From an uncultured Oscillospiraceae bacterium (GTDB lineage: Bacteria; Bacillota; Clostridia; Oscillospirales; Ruminococcaceae): DNA of 7,455 nt. The stretch is taken from NCBI GenBank assembly GCA_900556525.1, contig USOZ01000084.1, positions 1-7,455 on the forward strand, given 5' to 3'. The position numbers were made by a program, and so were the translations under genes. Shown here piece after piece: positions 1 to 7,454 of the stretch (position 1 is the stretch's first letter; each line of letters opens with the position of its first letter). The notes under the pieces were generated by a model, which saw only the letters and a list, made by a program, of their open reading frames with translations, made no database searches and was not told the DNA's origin.

Positions 1-5
1 CTTTA

Positions 6-1049
6 ATGACTAATCCTAATATAGCTTTGGCAAATTGGCTTTTAAAAGATGTTTTGCAATTAAAAGAAAGAGAATTATTGACTTATAAAAAATTAGAAAT
101 AATAATTGTGGATGATGGTTCTACAGATAATTCTACATATATATGTGATAAATGGGCTAAAATTGACAAAAGAATATCTGTGTATCATCAAATAAATAGG
201 GGTGTAAGTCAGGCAAGAAATTTTGGGATGGATATGGCTAATGGAGAGTATATTGCGTTTTTAGATGGTGATGATTGGTATTATTCTTATGAACTGGAGC
301 AAATGTCACAATCAAAATCGTCAGAATTATTGAAAATTAAGTTGTATGTTTCGGATCAATCAGATTTAAATGTTTTAGAAAAATTTCCCAATATTAAGGA
401 GCTAAGTCTTACTGTATTTTCTGATATAAGCGTACTCTCTCTTGCATCACTTCCAAATTTAGAGAAAGTATATATTTACGGAGAACATGCATCTTGGTAC
501 TCTTTAAGCAATGTGGATGTTCTTGCAGAGTTGCCATTTTTGCAACACATCTATATTGGAAATATGGATGTAAACTTAGATTTGTCTGTATTTGAATCTC
601 TGGGACAATTGAAATTTTTATCAGTGCAAGGAGTGAGGTCTGTTTCTTTTAGTTCAAATAGCGGCTTTAGTTCACTTGATAAGCTTTCTATTGCTGAAAC
701 CTCTTGCGATTTGAATAATATACCTGTTTTTCCTCATCTTAAGGATTTGTCGATAATTTACTGCAATATAAGCAATGAGAAAAATATTGAGAATTTAAAT
801 TGTTGCACTAGTTTAGAAAGACTTTCATTGCGCGGTTCGGTAAAAGAATATGCTCCGGAATTTATAAATATAAAAAATTTGTCAGAGTTGGATATTTGCT
901 TTGAGGCTGATTATACAGTGGATAAAGTTTTAATACACAAAAGCCTAAAAAAATTAACCATAAGAGAGGGTATGTTTTCTGACATGGATTTGAAGATCAT
1001 ATCAGAAAATCTTACAGAATGCGAAATAAACTCCTACTTAACTTATTAA
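6..1049 (+). CDS. Mosaic ORF: glycosyltransferase family 2 core fragment joined to leucine-rich-repeat region
   Basis: The product from this ATG is 347 residues, but the frame is open to the window edge (no stop at 3-5), so the start may be missing. Three parts are visible. Residues 1-29 match no GT2 start; the stretch around NWLLKDVLQLK resembles, from memory, a tail segment of PLD-type restriction-associated proteins (weak). Residues 30-93 are a textbook GT2 core: EIIIVDDGSTD (31-41), NRGVSQARN (64-72) and the metal-binding DGDD (87-90). The usual first strand (VSVIIPVYN) and the acceptor-binding C-terminal half are both missing. From about 105 to the end the protein is Leu/Ile-rich with repeated L-x-x-L-x-I units (KELSL, EKVYIYG, KFLSVQG, KDLSIIY, ERLSLRG), typical of irregular bacterial leucine-rich repeats. 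A truncated GT2 like this should not be catalytic. The GC content is much lower than in the central genes. I read it as a chimera, not a normal gene. Confidence 0.55.
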   Translation: MTNPNIALANWLLKDVLQLKERELLTYKKLEIIIVDDGSTDNSTYICDKWAKIDKRISVYHQINRGVSQARNFGMDMANGEYIAFLDGDDWYYSYELEQMSQSKSSELLKIKLYVSDQSDLNVLEKFPNIKELSLTVFSDISVLSLASLPNLEKVYIYGEHASWYSLSNVDVLAELPFLQHIYIGNMDVNLDLSVFESLGQLKFLSVQGVRSVSFSSNSGFSSLDKLSIAETSCDLNNIPVFPHLKDLSIIYCNISNEKNIENLNCCTSLERLSLRGSVKEYAPEFINIKNLSELDICFEADYTVDKVLIHKSLKKLTIREGMFSDMDLKIISENLTECEINSYLTY

Positions 1050-1095
1050 ATCAATTTTTTGTGAGTGTGTAAGACTTGGTTGCATATTAAGAAAG

Positions 1096-1245
1096 AACTC
1101 CGCGACAGATACGGATCAAGACGACTGCTCAGACTGGAATGAGGTCAATACCGAAGCGATTTATACGGTAAAGGAAAAGCAGTCCGAAAACGAGGGCGGA
1201 GATAATGCTAAACACAGCGATAAATGCTTCAGCCGCAGATATTGA
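1096..1245 (+). pseudogene. Coding remnant upstream of the lipoprotein genes
   Basis: This stretch lacks a full gene but has coding-like composition. One frame reads NSATDTDQDDCSDWNEVNTE and continues to FSRRY before TGA at 1243-1245. It is acidic and has no visible start within the higher-GC sequence. A second frame, starting a little upstream, reads IKKELRDRYGSRRLLRLE and stops at about 1141. Either could be the tail of a gene whose front was replaced by the AT-rich sequence on the left, because composition changes at about 1,050-1,095. I recognise no family. The choice of frame is uncertain. Confidence 0.25.
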
Positions 1246-1306
1246 TATGAGAGAACAGGTCATTAGACACGAATACGTAATTATTGAGGTGACACGATAT
1301 GACTAA
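1205..1306 (+). CDS. Possible 33-residue leader ORF overlapping the first lipoprotein gene
   Basis: The ORF begins with ATG at 1205, preceded by a GGGCGGAG stretch close to the start, and ends with TAA at 1304-1306. It therefore overlaps the lipoprotein start (ATG at 1299) by 8 bases. The peptide begins MLNTAINASAADIDMREQ and contains no signal peptide or recognisable motif. An 8-base overlap would fit translational coupling to the gene downstream. It could equally be a chance ORF or the out-of-frame tail of a broken upstream gene. No homology is claimed. Confidence 0.2.
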   Translation: MLNTAINASAADIDMREQVIRHEYVIIEVTRYD

Positions 1307-2291
1307 AAAATTAGCTTTGTGCGGATTTTTATTGGGGATTTTGTTTTGCTCGGTAGGGTGTTCGATTAAATCGGAGGAACAAATCGAACCTGTAAAATCG
1401 GATTCGGTTTTGTGTGAGGAAACAACTGCCGTTTCCGACACAGAAGAAACTGCAATCTCGAGCGAAAAAATTATTGAAGCAACATTGCAAACGTCCCAGC
1501 AAAGCGTTTCCTCGGCTGAAAATTCTGCTGCTGAATCGGATTCGGATACGGTTATTTGGGAAGCGCCGAATGGGGAACTGTTTTACAAAAAAGACGCGGT
1601 TCAAAATGGATCTATTCTCGAATTTGATAAAGCAATTTATCGTCCGTCCACGGGAGTTTTTTATGACAGCTTCACAAATCCCGAATTGTTTGATACGGAA
1701 ACCTATGATTTCTTGGGCGAACTGATCGAATATGATGAAAGCGACTGGCGCTGCATTCAAACAGGCGATACGGTTAACGGATATCGTGTTAAAAAAGCGG
1801 AAACGCGTTTTAATATCAATGACAACGCGTATCTAAGGGAAGAAGGGTATATTCCTTTAGGTAATTCGATTGTATTTGAAGATGATATAACTCTGACAGG
1901 ATATTTGACATATTATTCTTATGATGATCCCACTTTTATCAGAAAAGGCGATTTGTATTTTCTGCCTGACGAATCGTATGCGGGTATGCCCCTTGTAAAT
2001 TTTTATCCATATAGTTCAAGTATTTCGGGCGAAAGCTTTGTTGAGTTTGTTGAGCCTGAAAAAGTAACATTTCCGATAATTTATAGCGATTCGTTAAGCA
2101 TATGGGTTGGAAATTTATTTACTAATTATGCAGATAACGCTACATTGAAACAAATGATAGAAGATAACGAAAAAAGGAGCGACCTAATAAGAGTTGAAAT
2201 TACACTTGAAGAGCTTAGCTTGACGTTCCACGATATGATGATATGGGTGGGGACAAGTGCAAAAATCGTAAACGTGCAAATTGCGGATTGA
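1299..2291 (+). CDS. Putative secreted lipoprotein A (uncharacterised)
   Basis: The 330-residue product has a lipoprotein signal peptide: MTKK, a hydrophobic stretch from residues 5 to 20 and a lipobox-like SVGC with Cys21 as the likely lipidated residue. This predicts anchoring to the outer face of the membrane. Residues 22-85 are a Ser/Thr/Glu-rich low-complexity tether. Residues 86-330 form a predicted globular domain rich in aromatic and acidic residues, with YRPSTGVFYD (114-123) and SDWRCIQTGD (148-157). The ATG is supported by GAGGTG at 1286-1291 with 7 nt spacing. The next gene, 39 nt downstream, encodes a protein with the same order of segments, so the two probably arose by duplication and may be cotranscribed. 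No enzyme motif or named family is recognised. Binding or sensing at the cell surface is possible but unsupported. Confidence 0.85.
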   Translation: MTKKLALCGFLLGILFCSVGCSIKSEEQIEPVKSDSVLCEETTAVSDTEETAISSEKIIEATLQTSQQSVSSAENSAAESDSDTVIWEAPNGELFYKKDAVQNGSILEFDKAIYRPSTGVFYDSFTNPELFDTETYDFLGELIEYDESDWRCIQTGDTVNGYRVKKAETRFNINDNAYLREEGYIPLGNSIVFEDDITLTGYLTYYSYDDPTFIRKGDLYFLPDESYAGMPLVNFYPYSSSISGESFVEFVEPEKVTFPIIYSDSLSIWVGNLFTNYADNATLKQMIEDNEKRSDLIRVEITLEELSLTFHDMMIWVGTSAKIVNVQIAD

Positions 2292-2330
2292 CTGCATATG
2301 GCTAGTATAATAAAATGGGAGGCTGATTAA

Positions 2331-3293
2331 ATGAAATCTATCATCAAAACCTTAGCTCTCATCACCTGCGTTATTGGGCTAAATGGCTGTAATATACATA
2401 ATAAAACAGCAGAAACTGCAAATACAACGGATAATACGATAATTGAGATATCTACTGAAACCGAACCGTTAAAGCCAAACACAACCGTTGAAACGTTGAT
2501 TGAGACACCTGTTTTCTCAACAACAAAAACAACTACCGTATCCTCGGACGAATATACTTCGTCGGAAGATACCAAACCAAAGCTTGGTGATACAATCATA
2601 GGTATGGATGGCGCTCCTATTGATATTACTGCTGAAAAGAAAAATGATTACTATGCTACCTTTGACACATTCACATTTTACCGCGAGTCAACAGGTTTGA
2701 TATTTTATGATAATTCATATCGTGATTACAAATCTGAATGGAAGAAAGCTGTTCCGGGAGATGTTTTCGGCTCACTTGTTGTTTCGTCTGTATCTGCAAT
2801 ATATGCTCCTACTTCCGGCAAACTTACTGAGGACCACTCTTTGGGGGAATATTATGCATGGTGTGATAGAGAAATGAGTCTAAGCGGAAGCGTTGCTTTG
2901 AGAGGATTTCTGTATGCAGATGCAGGGGAAGGAGCGTTTTGGGAAAAAAGTTTATTCTTTCGGCCAACGGCGAAATCATTGGTTGACAATAACTTCCCTA
3001 CATTAAGATCGATGTCGATTTGTATGTCAAGCAATCCATACCGCAGAGTTAAAATATATGGGGATACAAACGGAGATACGCAGGATTTCTTTCTTGGTAG
3101 TATTGATGATTTCAAGGATATTATAGATTGGAACGAATATACCGACGAGGATAATTTAATCAATGTCTATGCCGAAATAGAATTAAGTGATATTGAGATT
3201 TCATACGATACAGGCACGGGAATTTCAAATATAGGGAAAGCAACAATGACAAAAATTATTCGTGTGGGCAGCGATGAAAAGGATGCTAAGTAA
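2331..3293 (+). CDS. Putative secreted lipoprotein B, paralogue of lipoprotein A
   Basis: The 320-residue product has a clear type II signal: MKSIIK, a hydrophobic core and the lipobox LNGC with Cys20 as lipid attachment site. Residues 21-82 are a Thr/Glu-rich linker, and a globular domain follows. GGGAGG at 2317-2322 lies 8 nt before the ATG and fixes the start. Colinear matches to the preceding gene product include YRESTGLIFYD (117-127 region) with YRPSTGVFYD, SEWKKAVPGD with SDWRCIQTGD, RGFLYA with TGYLTY, and a terminal strand INVYAEIELSDIEISY with IRVEITLEELSLTF. These indicate a diverged tandem paralogue. The short 39 nt gap suggests one operon, and the transcript probably ends at the hairpin just downstream. 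Its function is unknown. I see no catalytic motif and cannot name a family. Confidence 0.85.
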   Translation: MKSIIKTLALITCVIGLNGCNIHNKTAETANTTDNTIIEISTETEPLKPNTTVETLIETPVFSTTKTTTVSSDEYTSSEDTKPKLGDTIIGMDGAPIDITAEKKNDYYATFDTFTFYRESTGLIFYDNSYRDYKSEWKKAVPGDVFGSLVVSSVSAIYAPTSGKLTEDHSLGEYYAWCDREMSLSGSVALRGFLYADAGEGAFWEKSLFFRPTAKSLVDNNFPTLRSMSICMSSNPYRRVKIYGDTNGDTQDFFLGSIDDFKDIIDWNEYTDEDNLINVYAEIELSDIEISYDTGTGISNIGKATMTKIIRVGSDEKDAK

Positions 3294-3325
3294 TTATAAG
3301 GATTGATATACTTTGTCGTTAAAAA

Positions 3326-3366
3326 AACAAAACCGGTTTCGTCAATAAGACGAAACCGGTTTTGTT
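3326..3366. terminator. Strong bidirectional intrinsic terminator between convergent operons
   Basis: A perfect 18-bp stem (3326-3343 with 3349-3366) closes on the 5-nt loop AATAA. On the minus strand it is followed directly by a run of T (complement of A3321-A3327), giving a classic end for groEL. On the plus strand the stem is followed by GTTTAAATTTAATTT, so it can also end the lipoprotein transcript. It sits 33 nt after the lipoprotein B stop and about 50 nt after the groEL stop. Confidence 0.93.
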
Positions 3367-3417
3367 GTTTAAATTTAATTTACGTCGTTTCGAGAATGTT
3401 TTGCTTTGTCGGGCAAA

Positions 3418-5058
<1,641 letters not shown>

Positions 5059-5075
5059 TCAATCCTTTCTTATAC

Positions 5076-5408
<333 letters not shown>

Positions 5409-5435
5409 TTAGCACTCGGCCAAGTCGAGTGTTAG
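5409..5435 (-). promoter_or_regulatory. CIRCE operator, downstream copy (HrcA binding site)
   Basis: The plus strand reads TTAGCACTC, a 9-nt spacer, then GAGTGTTAG. Against the consensus TTAGCACTC-N9-GAGTGCTAA there are two mismatches, both in the right arm. It lies in the groES leader, 34 nt beyond the Shine-Dalgarno site. It shares its last four bases with the first four of the second copy, so two HrcA dimers would bind adjacent or competing sites. Confidence 0.82.
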
Positions 5436-5458
5436 CACTCGAAACGGTTAAGTGCTAA
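5432..5458 (-). promoter_or_regulatory. CIRCE operator, promoter-proximal copy (HrcA binding site)
   Basis: TTAGCACTC (5432-5440), the 9-nt spacer GAAACGGTT, then AAGTGCTAA (5450-5458) gives one mismatch to the CIRCE consensus. It lies just downstream of the predicted groES start of transcription (about 5464), the usual place for repression by HrcA. HrcA itself is not encoded in this window. In known systems HrcA needs GroEL to stay active, which makes this a feedback loop. Confidence 0.95.
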
Positions 5459-5470
5459 CCGCTGATTTAT

Positions 5471-5499
5471 ATTATATACATTTGCAGTGAAAAAATCAA
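5471..5499 (-). promoter_or_regulatory. Sigma-A promoter of groES-groEL
   Basis: On the minus strand the -35 box TTGATT (5494-5499) and the -10 box TATAAT (5471-5476) are separated by exactly 17 nt. Transcription would start near 5464, giving a leader of about 104 nt that contains both CIRCE elements and the groES ribosome binding site. Confidence 0.88.
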
Positions 5500-5581
5500 G
5501 CGTTTTTTGTATTTTTTTGAAATTTGTTTATCTGCAACAATTTAGATATAAATGAGGCGGAAAATATGTTAAAAATTAACA

Positions 5582-5611
5582 AAAGCGCCCGTGTCATTAT
5601 ACAGGCGCTTT
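5582..5611 (-). terminator. Intrinsic terminator of the metallophosphoesterase gene
   Basis: AAAGCGCC (5582-5589) pairs with GGCGCTTT (5604-5611), with a short extra TGT/ACA pairing inside the loop. On the minus strand the hairpin is followed by a T-rich tract (TTTTGTTAATTTTT). It begins 15 nt after the stop of the phosphoesterase gene and separates it from the groES promoter. Confidence 0.85.
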
Positions 5612-5626
5612 GCATATAATATTACG

Positions 5627-6106
5627 TTACTTGATCGCGACGATGTTCATTTTGAGTTTTCCTGCGTCGTCGATATGAATAATGCCGTAGGACGGCTTGT
5701 TCTTGCCGCGGGGAGAATCTATCGCTCCGGGATTCATGATATAAACGCCGTCGATACATTCCGTGCGGTACATATGGGTGTGACCGTAAAGCGCGACCTG
5801 ACAGCCTCTCGTTTTTGCTTCGTTTATGAGCGCGTCAAGACCGCCCTGAACGTTATATTCGTGACCGTGAACGCAGAGGAGCTTATATCCGCCCGCTTCG
5901 ATGATCTCCATAAGCTTGTAGGTGCCGAAATCGCAGTTGCCCTGTACAAAAATGAATTTCTTATCGGGAAATTCGCGGGCAACGTCAAGGAACTCGTGTT
6001 CGCCGTCGCCCAGGTGAATATACAAATCCGCGTCGTCATTTTTTTCTACGACAGCCTTATAGTCTTTATAATTCTTATGGGTATCCGCTACAACAACAAT
6101 TTTCAT
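5627..6106 (-). CDS. YfcE/MJ0936-family metallophosphoesterase (phosphodiesterase)
   Basis: The product is 159 residues, a compact single-domain calcineurin-like phosphoesterase. Metal-binding motifs occur in the family order: DTH (Asp8, His10), GD (Asp34) within HLGDGEHE, GNCD (Asn57, Asp59), HGHEY (His80) and GHTH (His109, His111), followed by MNPGAIDSPRG. All expected ligands are present, so it should be an active two-metal cytosolic phosphodiesterase. Family members hydrolyse simple phosphodiesters in vitro, but the natural substrate is usually unknown. AGGAGA at 6113-6118 lies 6 nt before the ATG. The gene stands alone between its own promoter and terminator. In many clostridia a related gene sits with rph and rdgB (from memory), but not here. 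E. coli YfcE is somewhat longer; this size fits the archaeal/Gram-positive type. Confidence 0.95.
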   Translation of the reverse strand: MKIVVVADTHKNYKDYKAVVEKNDDADLYIHLGDGEHEFLDVAREFPDKKFIFVQGNCDFGTYKLMEIIEAGGYKLLCVHGHEYNVQGGLDALINEAKTRGCQVALYGHTHMYRTECIDGVYIMNPGAIDSPRGKNKPSYGIIHIDDAGKLKMNIVAIK

Positions 6107-6144
6107 TCGTTTTCTCCTGAATAAGCGTATATTTTATTATTTTC

Positions 6145-6173
6145 ATTATAACATATACAAAAATGAATGTCAA
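6145..6173 (-). promoter_or_regulatory. Consensus sigma-A promoter of the metallophosphoesterase gene
   Basis: On the minus strand TTGACA (6168-6173) and TATAAT (6145-6150) are both perfect consensus hexamers, 17 nt apart. Transcription would start near 6138, giving a leader of about 32 nt with the Shine-Dalgarno site. Confidence 0.93.
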
Positions 6174-6254
6174 ACTGAAATATATCTAAATTTTGGCTCA
6201 TTTTTTTAGCTAAGATGTGACAGTAAGTTTCGGTTTGGGTTCACATAGGAATAA

Positions 6255-6269
6255 GCGGCGCACCGCCGC
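6255..6269. other. GC-rich 6-bp hairpin in the leader of the small-protein operon
   Basis: GCGGCG (6255-6260) and CGCCGC (6264-6269) form a perfect stem around the 3-nt loop CAC. It lies 30 nt before the first small-protein ATG and has no T-tract, so it is not a terminator. The rest of the 6174-6299 stretch holds no clear plus-strand promoter that I can identify, although a promoter for the rightward genes is expected there. The role of the hairpin is unknown and it may be chance. Confidence 0.4.
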
Positions 6270-6299
6270 GCATACACTTTACGGAAAGGAATGGTTTTT

Positions 6300-6506
6300 A
6301 TGGGTAATCTTAACATTGACGGACTTATTGAAATGGCGAGCAAGCGTCTCGGAGTTCCGCCCGAAAAGCTGCGAAGCTCTCTAAGCGACGGGAATTTATC
6401 CGAAATTGCGGGTAATCTGAGCGAAAATGACCGCGAAAAAATAAAATCCGTTATGAATAACCCCGAACTTGCAAAGCGTTTTAAAAAGCAGTTCATGGGA
6501 AAGTGA
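6300..6506 (+). CDS. Small conserved-looking helical protein, first of a three-gene cluster
   Basis: The product is 68 residues beginning MGNLNIDGLIEMASKRLG. An upstream in-frame ATG at 6291 abuts AAGGA with no spacing, whereas the ATG at 6300 lies 9 nt from it, so the shorter form is chosen. The protein is soluble, with no signal or membrane segment. It shows two helical blocks: IDGLIEMASKRLGVPPEKLRSSL (about 6-28) and a C-terminal ENDREKIKSVMNNPELAKRF region (42-61), joined by GNLSEIAGNL. The pattern (helix, LG-x-x-P-E-x-L, helix, NPELAKxF) resembles unnamed small proteins I recall from Clostridia, but I cannot give a family name. The next gene starts 20 nt downstream, suggesting one operon. 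Function is unknown. Confidence 0.8.
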   Translation: MGNLNIDGLIEMASKRLGVPPEKLRSSLSDGNLSEIAGNLSENDREKIKSVMNNPELAKRFKKQFMGK

Positions 6507-6526
6507 GCGGGAAAGGGGGATAACTG

Positions 6527-6844
6527 ATGGTTGATCTGGACGGACTTTCCGCGCTTCTCGGTCAGTTTACCTCCGACGGAAATGAAAACGGGGAAAAGAG
6601 CGACAGCGCCGACAGCGCCGGCGACGGGATATTCGGGGACATTGACCTCGAAACGATAATGAAGCTCATGGACGCGTTTTCGCAGCTTAACAGTTCCGAT
6701 AAAAACACCGAGCTGCTGCTTGCGCTGAAGCCGCATCTGCGCAGCGAAAACCAGGCGAAGGTCGACAGGGCGATAAAGCTGATGAAACTTATGTCCGTGT
6801 TCATGCTGCTGCGTGAAAACGGGCTTGGAGATAAATTATTCTGA
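6527..6844 (+). CDS. Small uncharacterised protein with conserved C-terminal helical block
   Basis: The product is 105 residues. AAAGGGGGA at 6512-6520 lies about 6 nt before the ATG. Residues 1-15 form a short hydrophobic helix (MVDLDGLSALLGQF), 16-38 are a Ser/Asp/Gly-rich disordered link that includes a tandem GACAGCGCC repeat (nt 6602-6619), and 39-105 form a helical block: DLETIMKLMDAFSQL, then DKNTELLLALKPHLRSENQ and KVDRAIKLMKLMSVFMLLREN. The LLLALKPHL...VDRAIKLMKL pattern is one I recall from short hypothetical proteins across Clostridia, which suggests a conserved fold, but no function is known to me. There is no signal peptide; the amphipathic helices may mediate self-association. 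It sits between the 68-residue gene and the Pro/Glu-rich gene with 20 and 19 nt gaps. Confidence 0.85.
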   Translation: MVDLDGLSALLGQFTSDGNENGEKSDSADSAGDGIFGDIDLETIMKLMDAFSQLNSSDKNTELLLALKPHLRSENQAKVDRAIKLMKLMSVFMLLRENGLGDKLF

Positions 6845-6863
6845 CAGGAGGAAAATTACAGAC

Positions 6864-7301
6864 ATGGAATGGAGCAGAAGCAATATTTCGGCGGAGGAAC
6901 TTGAGCGCAGACAGCGCGAATATATCGAGGCGGCAATGAGCATGGCGAAAAAAGCCATGCCCGTCCCCGAACCGGTACATATCGTTCAGCCTGCACCCGA
7001 ACCCGCCGAAGAACCCGAAAAAATGCCCGAAGCGGAACTGATGGAGGCTGAACCCGAAGCAATGCCGCAGACAGAAACAGTACCCGAACCTCAGCCCGAA
7101 CCCGAGCCGAAGCCGCCCGAGGAACAGATACCCGCTCCCTTGAAAGAGCCTGAACCCGAGGAGAAGGCGGAAGCCTGCGAAGCGTGTGAAGACTGCTCAA
7201 GAATTTTCCTCATCGTTTCGGTCTTGCTGCTCATTTCCGCAAGTATTTCCGCCGCGCGTTTCAGCCCCTCGCCGCTGACAGTTCCGTTCTCCGTCTTCTA
7301 A
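6864..7301 (+). CDS. Pro/Glu-rich protein, third of the small cluster, with disrupted C-terminus
   Basis: The start at 6864 is chosen because AGGAGG (6846-6851) precedes it by 12 nt and the longer frame from 6813 would overlap the previous gene. Residues 1-31 form a charged helix (MEWSRSNISAEELERRQREY onward). Residues 33-100 are a long Pro-Glu linker with repeated PEP units, and 101-111 hold the Cys-rich EACEACEDC. After residue 111 the reading (RIFLIVSVLLLISASISAARF) looks like a membrane segment, but I judge it an artefact, because the opposite strand of the same DNA (7193-7294) carries a better coding frame. The genuine protein probably ends in another way, perhaps with that coiled-coil-like segment. 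Membrane anchoring should not be inferred from this ORF. Function is unknown. Confidence 0.6.
   Translation: MEWSRSNISAEELERRQREYIEAAMSMAKKAMPVPEPVHIVQPAPEPAEEPEKMPEAELMEAEPEAMPQTETVPEPQPEPEPKPPEEQIPAPLKEPEPEEKAEACEACEDCSRIFLIVSVLLLISASISAARFSPSPLTVPFSVF
7193..7294 (-). other. Inverted coding fragment with coiled-coil character
   Basis: Read on the minus strand, this segment gives 34 residues without a stop: TENGTVSGEGLKRAAEIL, followed by AEMSSKTETMRKILEQ. Codons have the G-rich first positions and mixed third positions of the central genes, and the peptide is an amphipathic helix with hydrophobic spacing suited to a coiled coil. It has no start or stop of its own; to the right the frame meets TAG at 7298-7300, where composition turns AT-rich. 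It is best read as part of a gene, possibly the missing C-terminus of the neighbouring Pro/Glu-rich protein, placed in inverted orientation. Confidence 0.5.
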
Positions 7302-7454
7302 TGGATCTTCTGTTTCTTCAGTAGTTTCTTCTTCTACTTCTTCTGTAACTTCTTCTTCTACTTGTTCAACAGATTCTTCAACCATTGGTTCTTCAACTTC
7401 TTTAGGTATATCTTCTTTTATAGCATCTTTGCCACAACTACAATTACCTCCACA
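7197..7454 (-). CDS. Partial Glu-rich ORF entering from the right edge, probably chimeric at its 3' end
   Basis: The frame is open at the window edge and its stop is at 7197, giving 85 residues. The first 53 (7454 to about 7296) start CGGNCSCGKDAIKEDIPKEV and become a Glu/Val/Thr low-complexity run (EEVTEEVEEETTEETED). Codons there are AT-rich (GAA, GTA, ACT, ACA), unlike the genes to the left. The remaining residues (DGERNCQRRGAETRGG onward) come from the GC-richer segment in an unlikely frame, so the natural protein probably continued differently. The clustered Cys near the edge (C-x3-C-x-C) could bind a metal, but I cannot name a family. It resembles the acidic tail or linker of a larger protein from a low-GC organism. 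Confidence 0.4.
   Translation of the reverse strand, partial: CGGNCSCGKDAIKEDIPKEVEEPMVEESVEQVEEEVTEEVEEETTEETEDPLEDGERNCQRRGAETRGGNTCGNEQQDRNDEENS

Noticed and set aside
2281..2311. Possible promoter TTGCGG-19-TATAAT before lipoprotein B
   Set aside because: The -10 box is perfect, but spacing is 19 nt with a weak -35 box, and the start of transcription would fall inside the Shine-Dalgarno site at 2317-2322. Cotranscription with lipoprotein A is simpler.
5409..5458. CRISPR-like or direct-repeat array from the repeated TTAGCACTC
   Set aside because: Only two copies occur, with inverted partners at 9-nt spacing, which matches CIRCE operators and not an array.
5591..6124. A 177-residue plus-strand open frame antisense to the metallophosphoesterase
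   Set aside because: The minus strand carries all metal-binding motifs of the phosphoesterase plus a consensus promoter and terminator. The plus-strand frame is a shadow.
6181..6220. Possible plus-strand promoter around TAAGAT (6211-6216) for the small-protein operon
   Set aside because: No acceptable -35 hexamer lies 16-18 nt upstream. A promoter is expected in this gap, but I cannot place it.
6206..6736. A 176-residue minus-strand open frame across the first two small genes
   Set aside because: The plus-strand genes have properly spaced ribosome binding sites and helical, plausible products. The minus frame is Arg/Phe/Ser-rich with no start signal.
7200..7301. C-terminal transmembrane segment (RIFLIVSVLLLISASI) of the third small protein
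   Set aside because: The hydrophobic run is the antisense reading of a Glu/Lys/Ala-rich helix coded on the minus strand, so the membrane call is likely an artefact of the inverted segment.
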